Below, one piece after another: positions 47,592-55,325 of a DNA stretch of 64,000 nt. Each line of letters begins with the position of its first letter. The stretch's first letter is position 1. The notes below the pieces were generated by a model. The model was not told the DNA's origin. It worked only from the letters and a program-made list of their open reading frames with translations, and made no database searches. Position numbers and translations under genes: made by a program. Source of the DNA: Vibrio xiamenensis (GTDB taxonomy: Bacteria > Pseudomonadota > Gammaproteobacteria > Enterobacterales > Vibrionaceae); contig NZ_FNDD01000014.1 in the NCBI RefSeq assembly GCF_900100015.1, positions 1 through 64,000 on the forward strand, given 5' to 3'.

Positions 47592-48347
47592 ATGATTTTT
47601 CCTTTGGCAGGTCTGTGGCAAGTATCGCCTTTGACCGACCTTTCTATACCTCAAGATGACATTACCTTTCCAGCACCACTAAGCCAGGTGCTACCCACAT
47701 CGTTATCTGAATCCGAGATTGCTACTCAAGAGTGGCATTTAATGCATGATATTGACCTTGATGAAGCAATGCTAGCAAGCGCCGCCATCGACTTGGTGAT
47801 GTCGGGCGTGACTCATTTTGCTGAAGTTCGGGTTAACGGCGTTGCGGTGTTTGATTGTGATGGCTTTACGAGTGAGTACCGCAAACAAATCAAAGATTAC
47901 CTGCATCTTGGCCGCAACCGGTTTGAGATCCTGTTTCTTGATCCTGAGGATCAAGATTGGCTTGATGAAGCACCACAAAAAGCGTTAGACAGCGAAGAAA
48001 CCCGCGTCGGCGTTTGGCAGGTTCCTTATCTTGAGTTTATTGAGCACGTTAGGCTTGAGAAGGTTACAACCGAGCAAGTTTGGCACCATGGTGGCGGCTG
48101 TGAGTTTTTGGTTCATTTACACTACACCACTTTTAAGCCAGGGCTCGTCTCGGCGGCGGTGAAATTCAATGCGATGACCTATCATCTGCCCATTGATGTG
48201 CGCAGCGATCATGCGATGGCGCTATTTCAGATAGAAGCGCCAAATCCAGATATACCTTATTCCTTGTTGGTTAGTCTTGATGGCCAGCAGCGAGAAACTC
48301 ACGTCTATTTAAATGCCAAGCAATGTGTTACCCAGCAATCGAAGTGA
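47592..48347 (+). CDS. Orphan GH2-type sugar-binding-domain protein
   Basis: A 251-aa protein resembling the N-terminal jelly-roll domain of beta-mannosidases and other glycoside hydrolase family 2 enzymes. Supporting features: FPLAGLWQVSPL at the start, the strand pattern VTHFAEVRVNGVAVFDCDGFTSEY (residues about 73-97), then YLHLGRNRFEILF, then RVGVWQVPYLEF. No catalytic barrel follows and there is no signal peptide or membrane helix, so it should be a cytoplasmic non-enzymatic protein, perhaps sugar-binding. The last 20 bases overlap the 3' end of the convergent DUF2061 gene. I do not recognise a named function. The ribosome-binding site is weak. Confidence 0.72.
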   Translation: MIFPLAGLWQVSPLTDLSIPQDDITFPAPLSQVLPTSLSESEIATQEWHLMHDIDLDEAMLASAAIDLVMSGVTHFAEVRVNGVAVFDCDGFTSEYRKQIKDYLHLGRNRFEILFLDPEDQDWLDEAPQKALDSEETRVGVWQVPYLEFIEHVRLEKVTTEQVWHHGGGCEFLVHLHYTTFKPGLVSAAVKFNAMTYHLPIDVRSDHAMALFQIEAPNPDIPYSLLVSLDGQQRETHVYLNAKQCVTQQSK

Positions 48348-48735
48348 CGTTACCATGAGCGCATAGCCATTGCGCTTGATGTTTGCGTTGCCAAACTTTC
48401 TCGTGGAAGTAGTAAGCAACGGTGTTAAAACATGGTTCAATCGTTGCCATGATTCCGCCAACGAATAGATCGCCAGTCAGCATGTAGGCTACGCCAAACG
48501 CGACCGAGAAGTGCACGCTGGCAAAGCTTGCGGTTTTGATTCGTGCTGAGCGGCCAAATTGGCGAAGTGCGGCAACATTGCTCCATACTTTTTCGTGGAA
48601 ATAGAATGCGATGGTGTTGACACTTGGTTCTAACATTGCAATCAAGCTGCCGAGTAGAATATCGCCAGTCAGTACATAGGCGACGGTAAAAGCAATAGTA
48701 AAGTGAATTGCAGCAAAATTAAGCGTCTTTTTCAT
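48328..48735 (-). CDS. Tandem-duplicated DUF2061 membrane protein
   Basis: A 135-aa inner-membrane protein made of two copies of the DUF2061 unit. Copy 1 reads NFAAIHFTIAFTVAYVLTGD and ends AFYFHEKVW; copy 2 reads SFASVHFSVAFGVAYMLTGD and ends AYYFHEKVW. Each unit has two helices and a conserved TGD turn and FHEKVW ending, giving four membrane segments. The function is unknown. Its promoter region carries a Fur-box-like sequence, suggesting iron repression. Its end overlaps the gene at 47592-48347 on the opposite strand. Confidence 0.83.
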   Translation of the reverse strand: MKKTLNFAAIHFTIAFTVAYVLTGDILLGSLIAMLEPSVNTIAFYFHEKVWSNVAALRQFGRSARIKTASFASVHFSVAFGVAYMLTGDLFVGGIMATIEPCFNTVAYYFHEKVWQRKHQAQWLCAHGNVTSIAG

Positions 48736-48778
48736 AATGGTTACCTACGTTCAATGACCTCGTGTTGATGGGGTTATT

Positions 48779-48797
48779 ATTGTAAATAATTCTCATT
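48779..48797 (-). promoter_or_regulatory. Fur-box-like operator
   Basis: On the minus strand AATGAGAATTATTTACAAT matches the 19-bp pattern AATGANAATNATTNTCATT at 14 of 16 fixed positions. It is centred about 53 bp upstream of the DUF2061 start codon. Confidence 0.65.
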
Positions 48798-48842
48798 TGT
48801 AAAAGATGGATTGCTCGATTATTTTGATAGGTAATAACGATT

Positions 48843-48869
48843 AAAAGCGCCTAAATAGGCGCTTTTTTT
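48843..48869 (-). terminator. Terminator of the stress-protein/TRAP unit
   Basis: On the minus strand AAAAGCGCCTA-TT-TAGGCGCTTTT follows the stress-protein stop by about 22 nt. Confidence 0.88.
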
Positions 48870-48890
48870 CTATTGAATCTCGAAGTAACT

Positions 48891-49328
48891 TTAAAGCTGA
48901 GGCTTCACGACCAGTACGTTAATTGGCGAGTTTTGTACCACTTTAGTGGCGACAGAGCCGAGCATCATATTATCCACGCGTGAGCGTTTATGGCTCGGCA
49001 TAATGATCAAATCTGCGCCAAGGCGTTCGGCGTAATCCAGAATCGTTGTGTACGGTTTTCCTTCCGCAACATGAACGTGATACACCACATCTTCATCGAT
49101 ATGTTTGACCGCAAACTGCTTAAGTTGCGTTTTGACATCGGTTTTCATCTTATTCGCCGCATCTTTGGGGAAATAAGTAGCGACCATCGACATGTGAATC
49201 CCTGGCAACACGTTCAGAAGGTGGACTTCTGCGTTGGAGTGTTTTGCATGCCAAACGGCGAGCTCAACAGCTTTGTCGGCAAACCCTTTTTCATTCAGAT
49301 CTACTGGAACCAAAATTTGTTTATACAT
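48891..49328 (-). CDS. Universal stress protein, UspA family
   Basis: A 145-aa protein with the alpha/beta UspA fold: MYKQILVPVDLNEKG, AEVHLLNVLPG, and C-terminal GADLIIMPSHKRSRVDNMMLG followed by NVLVVKPQL. The last block approximates the ATP-binding G-2X-G-9X-G(S/T) motif but lacks the first glycines, so nucleotide binding is uncertain. It follows the TRAP permease gene by 70 bp in the same direction; UspA proteins in TRAP operons (for example TeaD) regulate the transporter, a plausible role here. Confidence 0.87.
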   Translation of the reverse strand: MYKQILVPVDLNEKGFADKAVELAVWHAKHSNAEVHLLNVLPGIHMSMVATYFPKDAANKMKTDVKTQLKQFAVKHIDEDVVYHVHVAEGKPYTTILDYAERLGADLIIMPSHKRSRVDNMMLGSVATKVVQNSPINVLVVKPQL

Positions 49329-49398
49329 ACGTGATTCTCTTGTCTTTCACTAAGATGCAAAGTCACGCCTCTTATGGTGAAGAGGCGTAACCGTTTGT

Positions 49399-51975
49399 TT
49401 ATGCGCTCAGTTTTTCACGGCGAATACGTCGGCGTTGATTCCAAGCAAGTAACAACAGTATCAGTGAAGCGGGAACAAAGACCCATTCTTTCATCGGTCT
49501 TGGTAACTCTTCGATCACAGATTCGATTTCCCAGTCAAAGTCGATACCAGCGGCTTCTGCCGGGCTACCAAATTCCACCATATCGACGATCATTCGTTGA
49601 TCTTCTTGGCGCAACATTAAGCCGGTTGAAGCGATGCGATCGTCAGCGGTTTGAGCATTTTCATCAAACGGAAGACGAACCACTTTTTCCACATGATCGC
49701 CGTCGAGCGTTTCACCTGAAACCAGAAGTTCTAGCGATTCTCCCACATTTAATTGCTGGGTTATTTGCGCTATCTCAATTCCGGGAGATACAACTTTCGG
49801 TGGATAGACCATGTCCCACCAGAAACCAGGGCGGAAGAAAGTGAAAGTCAATACCAACAGTAATACGGTTTCCCACCATTTGTTTTTGGTGAACCACCAA
49901 CCTTGTGTCGCGGCAGAGAAAATCAACATCGCGACAATCGCTGAGAATATCGTCAGTGCCAAATGCCACCACGTATCAATACCGATCAGCAGCAGCTGAG
50001 TATTGAAAACGAACATAAATGGTAGAATGGCTGTTCGAATATCGTAGGTAAAGCCTTGGATACCAGTGCGAATCGGGTCGGATTTGGCAATCGCGGCAGC
50101 GGCAAATGCCGCGAGGCCGACCGGCGGTGTATCATCGGCCAGAATACCGAAATAGAACACGAACAGGTGCACGGCAATCAATGGAATGATCAAACCGTGT
50201 TGAGCGCCGAGCGTCACAACTACTGGCGCCATCAAGGTCGAAACGACGATATAGTTCGCAGTGGTCGGCAAGCCCATTCCTAAAATCAGACTGATGACGG
50301 CGGTAAATAGCAGCATTAGGAAGATACTGCCGCCAGAGATGAACTCAACAAAGTCGGTCATCACCAGGCCAATACCCGTTAGGGTGACAACACCAACCAC
50401 AGTACCCGCAGCTGCAGTCGCCACACCAATACCGATCATGTTGCGCGCGCCTGATACCAAGCTTTCTGCCAAGTCAACAAAACCGGCTTTGGCTTGCTGG
50501 GTGACATCATTTTGCTTGTTGATCAGCGCCATTAACGGACGTTGAGTGATCAAAATGAAGATCATAAACACCGTCGCCCAGAACGCAGAAAGACCCGGAG
50601 AGAAGCGCTCTACGGTCAAACACCATACTAAAACGACGATTGGCAGTAGGAAATGCAGGCCAGATTTTACCGTTGGACCTGGATCGGGCACTTCAGTTAA
50701 TTGTTCATCAATTTCAGGTGCTTGATCGGCATATTTAGCCGACACTTTAAGTAGCGCAACATAAACCAGTAACAGTGCAACACCGACAATGGTCGTGGCA
50801 GCGCTGCCGAATACATCTTTAGTCCAGCCGACACCGTAATATACCAATGCACTTAATATGCCCAGCGCAACAATGGTACTGCTGAACGAGAAAATGCTTT
50901 GTAGCCAAGTTGGCGTATGGCGACGTGGTAGCCCTTGCATGCCCGCTTTACACGCTTCCAAGTGCACAATGTATAGCAGCGCTATATAAGAGATCAGTGC
51001 AGGAAGAATCGCGGCTTTGATGACTTCAACATACGAAATTCCGACATACTCGACCATCAAAAATGCGGCGGCGCCCATAATCGGCGGCGTAAGCTGACCA
51101 TTGGTGGACGCAGCAACTTCAACTGCGCCTGCTTTAGTGCCAGGAAAACCGACTCGTTTCATCAACGGAATCGTAAAGGTACCAGTTGTCACCACGTTGG
51201 CGATCGACGAACCAGACACTAAACCAGATAAACCAGAGGCGACAACAGCGGCTTTTGCAGGTCCGCCACGCATATGTCCAAGCAGTGAGAAAGCGACTTT
51301 GATGAAATAAGCGCCCGCGCCTGCGCGTTCAAGCATGGCGCCAAACAGCACGAACAAGAACACAAATGAGGTCGAAACCCCAAGAGCAACACCAAATACC
51401 CCTTCGGTAGTCAACCATAGATGTGACATCGCTTTATTTAAGCTTGCGCCTTTGTGTGCAATGACGTCAGGCATGTAGGGACCAGCAAAGGTGTAGAGTA
51501 AAAAGACGGCAGCCACACACATCAGCGGCGGACCGAGTGCTCGGCGTGTCGCTTCAAGCAGTAGCACCATACCAATAACGGCGACAATAATATCGACTTG
51601 AGTTGGTGCGCCTGAGCGGCCGGCAAGCTCGGTATAAAAAAGATAAATATAAGCTGCAGAAAAACTGCCAGCGAGCGCCAGAATCCAGTCGATAAACGGA
51701 ATTCGATCACGCGGTGAATTCTTCATTGCTGGGTAGGCAGTAAACGCTAAAAAGATAGCGAACATTAAGTGAATCGATCGGGCTTCGGTGTCATTAAGAA
51801 TGCCGATGTCAAAAACAAAAGGCAGTGGAGAGGCATACCAAAGCTGGAATAAAGACCAGCATAACGGCACTAACCAGAGAATGCGTCCAGGTAAACCTGA
51901 CGGATTACGTGCACCGGTATCGGCCTGAGCAACCATCTCTTGCACATCTTGAGACGAATGATTTGTCTGCGTCAT
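49399..51975 (-). CDS. TRAP transporter fused permease (TAXI type) with PDZ-like tail
   Basis: An 858-aa polytopic inner-membrane protein joining the small and large TRAP permease subunits. It moves a substrate delivered by the TAXI binding protein, coupled to an ion gradient. The long-subunit signatures are GGPAKAAVVASGLSGLVSGSS split across two segments and TANGQ-like NGQLTPPIMGAAAF; a second repeat has GMGLPTTANYIV and DDTPPVGLAAFAAAAIA. After the last core helix a periplasmic domain (DUF3394-like) contains a PDZ-type segment (MIVDMVEFGSPAEAAGI), then a final helix. The substrate is not evident. Confidence 0.9.
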   Translation of the reverse strand: MTQTNHSSQDVQEMVAQADTGARNPSGLPGRILWLVPLCWSLFQLWYASPLPFVFDIGILNDTEARSIHLMFAIFLAFTAYPAMKNSPRDRIPFIDWILALAGSFSAAYIYLFYTELAGRSGAPTQVDIIVAVIGMVLLLEATRRALGPPLMCVAAVFLLYTFAGPYMPDVIAHKGASLNKAMSHLWLTTEGVFGVALGVSTSFVFLFVLFGAMLERAGAGAYFIKVAFSLLGHMRGGPAKAAVVASGLSGLVSGSSIANVVTTGTFTIPLMKRVGFPGTKAGAVEVAASTNGQLTPPIMGAAAFLMVEYVGISYVEVIKAAILPALISYIALLYIVHLEACKAGMQGLPRRHTPTWLQSIFSFSSTIVALGILSALVYYGVGWTKDVFGSAATTIVGVALLLVYVALLKVSAKYADQAPEIDEQLTEVPDPGPTVKSGLHFLLPIVVLVWCLTVERFSPGLSAFWATVFMIFILITQRPLMALINKQNDVTQQAKAGFVDLAESLVSGARNMIGIGVATAAAGTVVGVVTLTGIGLVMTDFVEFISGGSIFLMLLFTAVISLILGMGLPTTANYIVVSTLMAPVVVTLGAQHGLIIPLIAVHLFVFYFGILADDTPPVGLAAFAAAAIAKSDPIRTGIQGFTYDIRTAILPFMFVFNTQLLLIGIDTWWHLALTIFSAIVAMLIFSAATQGWWFTKNKWWETVLLLVLTFTFFRPGFWWDMVYPPKVVSPGIEIAQITQQLNVGESLELLVSGETLDGDHVEKVVRLPFDENAQTADDRIASTGLMLRQEDQRMIVDMVEFGSPAEAAGIDFDWEIESVIEELPRPMKEWVFVPASLILLLLAWNQRRRIRREKLSA

Positions 51976-52165
51976 GTACGTTATCCTTATTATAAATACT
52001 GATTATCGCTTAACAGCGAGCATCTTTGTTCTGGCTTTGTTTCAAGTCTAGTTAAAGACGACAACAATGCTGAACGGTTGTTTTTCGTCAATTGAGGTTG
52101 AGAAGAGTGGGGTTAGAAAAAGGAACGACTAACTTCAAGTGGAAAAGTCAGTTTTATTACTGAGC

Positions 52166-52192
52166 AAGGAGAAGGTGGCAGCCCTTCCCCTT
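52166..52192 (-). other. Intercistronic hairpin between TAXI and TRAP permease genes
   Basis: AAGGAGAAGG and CCTTCCCCTT pair over 10 bp (one G-U) around a 7-nt loop. It lies 17 nt after the TAXI stop codon. No strong U-run follows, so it probably protects the binding-protein mRNA or attenuates downstream transcription. Confidence 0.6.
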
Positions 52193-52208
52193 GCATCTTC
52201 GCGAGTGC

Positions 52209-53174
52209 TTACATCAAGCCTGCTTCTTTGTAGTATTTCACTGCACCTGGGTGAAGTGGAATTGAGATGCCTGCTTTAACCATGTCTTCTTTGGTTAAGT
52301 TGGCAAAAGCAGGGTGCAGGCGTTTAAAGGTATCGAAGTTTTCAAATACCGCCTTAACAACGTTGTATACCGCTTCGTCAGAAACATCAGAAGTGGTCAC
52401 TAGCGTAGCTGCAACACCGAAACTTTTCACATCTTTATCGGTACCACGGTACATGCCAGCAGGAACAGTTGAGTATGCGTAGTAAGGGTTATCCGCCACG
52501 ATCTTGTCGATTTCAGGGCCAGTCACAGGAATCAGTTTTGCATCACATGATGTGGTTGCTTCTTTGATTGAACCATTTGGATGGCCGACAACGTAAACGA
52601 ACGCGTCGATTTTGTTATCACACAGTGCTTGAGAACGTTCTGAACCTTTCAGTTCTGAAGTAAGTTTGAAGCTGTCAGTCGTCCAACCCATCGCGTCCAT
52701 GACGACACCCATGGTCGCACGGTCACCCGAACCTGGGTTACCAATGTTAACGCGTTTACCCGCAAGGTCTTTCACGTTATCAATACCAGCGTCGGTACGC
52801 GCGATAATGTTGAAAGGTTCGGTGTGCAAAGAGAACACAGCGCGAAGCTTTTTAAATGGTCCTTGCTCTTCAAACTTACTGGTGCCGTTGTAACCATGAT
52901 ACTGCCAATCAGATTGAACGATACCAAAGTCAAGCTCACCCGCACGAATGGTGTTGACGTTGTAGATTGAACCGCCAGTCGATTCTACTGAACAACGAAT
53001 ATTGTGGTCTTTACGGCCTTTGTTGACCAGCTTACAAATTGCGCCACCAGTTGGGTAATAAACCCCAGTGACAGAACCTGTACCAATCGTAATGAACTCT
53101 TGTGCATTGGCAGCGCCGGCACCTATTACAGTTGCTGCAAGCGCGGCAACTTTCACAAGTTTTTTAAATGCCAT
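52209..53174 (-). CDS. TAXI-family TRAP solute-binding protein
   Basis: A periplasmic binding protein of 321 aa feeding the fused permease. The signal peptide MAFKKLVKVAALAATVIGAGAANA is cleaved before QEFITIGTGSVTGVYYPTGG, whose GTGSxxGxYYPxGG block defines the TAXI family. NIRCSVESTGGSIYNVNTI is another family block. I chose ATG 53174 because AAGGAAGG precedes it; an upstream ATG at 53195 lies before that site. Characterised TAXI proteins bind glutamate or similar acids, but ligand residues cannot be assigned here. Confidence 0.92.
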   Translation of the reverse strand: MAFKKLVKVAALAATVIGAGAANAQEFITIGTGSVTGVYYPTGGAICKLVNKGRKDHNIRCSVESTGGSIYNVNTIRAGELDFGIVQSDWQYHGYNGTSKFEEQGPFKKLRAVFSLHTEPFNIIARTDAGIDNVKDLAGKRVNIGNPGSGDRATMGVVMDAMGWTTDSFKLTSELKGSERSQALCDNKIDAFVYVVGHPNGSIKEATTSCDAKLIPVTGPEIDKIVADNPYYAYSTVPAGMYRGTDKDVKSFGVAATLVTTSDVSDEAVYNVVKAVFENFDTFKRLHPAFANLTKEDMVKAGISIPLHPGAVKYYKEAGLM

Positions 53175-53216
53175 GAATTTTCCTTCCTTATTCATTATTG
53201 ACCCTTAGCAAGTGTA

Positions 53217-53251
53217 GATGCTAGGGCGTTTCCTATTTCGGAAACGGCATC
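53217..53251 (-). other. Leader hairpin of the TAXI gene
   Basis: CGTTTCC-TATTTC-GGAAACG nested in GATGC...GCATC, with a 5-nt bulge. It lies 43-77 nt upstream of the TAXI ATG on the same transcript. Confidence 0.5.
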
Positions 53252-53344
53252 TTTTTCAATCCATCTGTTGAAAAAGTTGCAGAATCATACCAAAAAACCA
53301 TAGATAATGACGGGAATGTTGAGAAAACCAGCGATAATGACTAA

Positions 53345-53359
53345 TTGATTAGCAATCAA
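53345..53359. promoter_or_regulatory. Inverted repeat in the TAXI promoter region
   Basis: TTGATT-AGC-AATCAA is perfect. It looks like an FNR half-site pair, but the TTGAT and ATCAA arms are 5 bp apart instead of 4. It is 10 to 30 bp downstream of a -10-like TATAAC (minus strand, 53375-53380). Confidence 0.4.
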
Positions 53360-53441
53360 CTAAGCGTTTAGTTTGTTATAAAATGCTTTTTGATCAATCG
53401 TTTAGTTCACTTAGTGTTATGAAACAGGATTTTATCTGAGA

Positions 53442-53457
53442 TGTGATCTAAATCACA
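53442..53457. promoter_or_regulatory. CRP-binding site
   Basis: TGTGATCTAAATCACA is a perfect TGTGA-N6-TCACA palindrome. It lies about 270 bp upstream of the TAXI gene and about 80 bp from a TATAAC -10-like element on the minus strand, a distance usable by class I CRP activation. It also overlaps the arm of a long inverted repeat after argR. Confidence 0.7.
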
Positions 53458-53478
53458 CGTTGGGCGTGTGATTTAGAT
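53446..53478 (-). terminator. Long hairpin downstream of argR
   Basis: ATCTAAATCACACG, loop TTGGG, CGTGTGATTTAGAT: a perfect 14-bp stem 22 nt after the argR stop. The U-run is absent, so its terminator role is tentative. One arm is part of the CRP palindrome. Confidence 0.55.
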
Positions 53479-53500
53479 GGAAATGGCGAGATTTTGCTAA

Positions 53501-53971
53501 TTAACCAGTGTATTCAAAGAGTTCACACACAGAGTCAAACAGTTGTTCTGAACTATTATTGCGTGTTGGCGTAATAAAAATGGTGTCATCGCCAGCAACA
53601 ACGCCCAAAATGCCTTCCGATTTGCCCAATGAATCTAACAAGCGAGCAATGAGTTGTGCTGCGCCAGGGCCGGTGTGAATCACTACCAACGCATTGTTAT
53701 GGTCGATGTCTAACACCAACTCACGCAGCGAGCTCGAGACGGTTGGGACTCCAAGTTCTGCAGGGAGGCAGTACACCATTTCCATTTTAGCGTTACGCGT
53801 ACGCACCGCACCGAACTTAGTAAGCATTCGAGATACTTTAGATTGGTTAATATTATCAAAGCCTTCAGCTTTTAAGGCATCAACAATATCGCCTTGAGAA
53901 CCAAATCGTTCTTCCTTTAATAGAGATTTAAATGCGCGAACGAGGTTATCTTGTTTGTCTGAATTACGCAT
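53501..53971 (-). CDS. argR: Arginine repressor
   Basis: A hexameric DNA-binding protein (156 aa) that represses arginine biosynthesis, and affects catabolic genes, when arginine binds. The N-terminal winged helix contains [21 protein letters not shown]. The C-terminal oligomerisation and arginine-binding domain has [15 protein letters not shown] and [12 protein letters not shown]. It is divergent from mdh, the standard order in vibrios and enterics. The upstream DNA holds two weak 18-bp ARG-box-like sites 3 bp apart, consistent with autoregulation. Confidence 0.96.
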   Translation of the reverse strand: MRNSDKQDNLVRAFKSLLKEERFGSQGDIVDALKAEGFDNINQSKVSRMLTKFGAVRTRNAKMEMVYCLPAELGVPTVSSSLRELVLDIDHNNALVVIHTGPGAAQLIARLLDSLGKSEGILGVVAGDDTIFITPTRNNSSEQLFDSVCELFEYTG

Positions 53972-54000
53972 GGTTGTTCCAGTCGAATTCCATAAAAGTA

Positions 54001-54039
54001 AGTGAATATTTTCGCATAGCTATGCATTAACACCAAATG
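54001..54039. promoter_or_regulatory. Possible ArgR operator pair upstream of argR
   Basis: AGTGAATATTTTCGCATA (54001-54018) and ATGCATTAACACCAAATG (54022-54039) are separated by exactly 3 bp, the usual spacing of paired ARG boxes. Each matches well in only one half, so the call is weak. Confidence 0.35.
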
Positions 54040-54183
54040 CTAACGCGAAATCTGTCTAAGACATCACTGTAAACCTTTGCAGAAATACCGAGTTAACTCT
54101 TTGTCAGTAAAGCTAAAGCATGATGATCTTATGTCATGGTTGTGCCACGCTATATCTGGGTTGCGCAAAGTCGCAAACATAGC

Positions 54184-54219
54184 GTTAATTGTTTGTAATC
54201 AGTATGTGATTACTATAAT
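54184..54219 (+). promoter_or_regulatory. mdh: mdh promoter with embedded operator-like repeat
   Basis: TATAAT (54214-54219) is a perfect -10, with TTTGTA near -35 (54192-54197). GTTAATTGTTTGTAA (54184-54198) resembles the ArcA site. The perfect inverted repeat GTAATCA-GTATG-TGATTAC (54195-54213) fills the -35/-10 spacer. ArcA repression of mdh is known in E. coli. Confidence 0.6.
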
Positions 54220-54285
54220 TTTAATCGTGCTGATATTAGACGCCCTACTAAAACATATAAGAGAGTCATCTCAAGGAGAACTACA

Positions 54286-55218
54286 ATGAAAGTCGCTGTT
54301 ATTGGTGCCGCTGGCGGCATCGGTCAAGCCCTCGCTCTTTTACTTAAAAATCGTCTTCCTGCCGGAACTGATCTTGCCCTGTATGACATTGCCCCAGTCA
54401 CACCGGGTGTTGCTGCCGACCTAAGCCATATCCCAACACCTGTGTCGATCAAAGGTTACGCAGGTGAAGATCCGACCCCAGCTTTAGAAGGTGCGGATGT
54501 TGTTCTTATCTCTGCTGGAGTTGCGCGTAAGCCTGGTATGGATCGTGCGGATCTGTTTAATGTAAACGCTGGAATTGTTAAATCTCTAGCTGAAAAGATC
54601 GCCGTTGTTTGCCCAACAGCTTGTGTCGGTATCATCACTAACCCAGTGAATACGACAGTGCCAATCGCAGCTGAAGTTCTTAAAAAAGCGGGTGTTTACG
54701 ATAAGCGCCGTCTATTTGGTGTTACTACGCTTGATGTTATCCGTTCAGAAACGTTTGTCGCTGAGCTGAAAGACAAAGATCCTAGCGATATCAAAGTACC
54801 TGTGATTGGTGGCCACTCAGGTGTGACCATTCTGCCGCTACTTTCTCAAGTAGAAGGAGTTGAATTTACAGCAGAAGAAGTTGAAGCTTTGACTAAACGC
54901 ATTCAAAACGCAGGTACTGAAGTGGTGGAAGCGAAAGCGGGTGGTGGCTCTGCGACACTTTCTATGGGTCAAGCGGCTTGCCGCTTTGGCTTAGCATTGG
55001 TAAAAGCGCTACAAGGTGAAGAAAACGTGATTGAATGTGCTTACGTTGAAGGTGACGGTGAGCATGCGCCATTCTTCGCGCAACCAGTGAAGTTGGGTAA
55101 AGATGGTGCAGAAGCGATCTTGAGTTACGGCGAATTGAGTGCCTACGAACAAGCATCACTTGAAAGTATGCTAGATACGCTAAAAGGTGATATTCAAATC
55201 GGTATCGACTTTGTTTAA
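54286..55218 (+). CDS. mdh: Malate dehydrogenase
   Basis: NAD-dependent oxidation of malate to oxaloacetate in the TCA cycle. The Rossmann glycine motif GAAGGIGQA occurs at residues 7-15. Further signatures are [15 protein letters not shown] (mobile loop with substrate arginines), [25 protein letters not shown], and the catalytic His in [11 protein letters not shown]. The length of 310 aa is standard for the gammaproteobacterial enzyme. AAGGAG is 8 nt before the ATG. It has its own promoter and terminator. Confidence 0.98.
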   Translation: MKVAVIGAAGGIGQALALLLKNRLPAGTDLALYDIAPVTPGVAADLSHIPTPVSIKGYAGEDPTPALEGADVVLISAGVARKPGMDRADLFNVNAGIVKSLAEKIAVVCPTACVGIITNPVNTTVPIAAEVLKKAGVYDKRRLFGVTTLDVIRSETFVAELKDKDPSDIKVPVIGGHSGVTILPLLSQVEGVEFTAEEVEALTKRIQNAGTEVVEAKAGGGSATLSMGQAACRFGLALVKALQGEENVIECAYVEGDGEHAPFFAQPVKLGKDGAEAILSYGELSAYEQASLESMLDTLKGDIQIGIDFV

Positions 55219-55231
55219 ACTTCGATAGACG

Positions 55232-55269
55232 CGATCAAAAAAGCCGACATCAGTCGGCTTTTTTGATCG
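55232..55269. terminator. Bidirectional terminator between mdh and ispB
   Basis: CGATCAAAAAAGCCGAC and GTCGGCTTTTTTGATCG form a long symmetrical stem with T-runs on both strands. Confidence 0.92.
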
Positions 55270-55325
55270 GCAAAGATCATTTTATTAAGTATTAAGCAAG
55301 AGACATATTAGCGTGTGCCGCGAGA

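Noticed and set aside
53345..53359. A true FNR box in the TAXI promoter
   Set aside because: The TTGAT and ATCAA halves are 5 bp apart instead of 4, so I list it only as an inverted repeat.
54077..54289. A 70-codon open frame with a hydrophobic stretch upstream of mdh
   Set aside because: It covers the mdh promoter and runs into the mdh start, has no ribosome-binding site, and resembles no known small protein.
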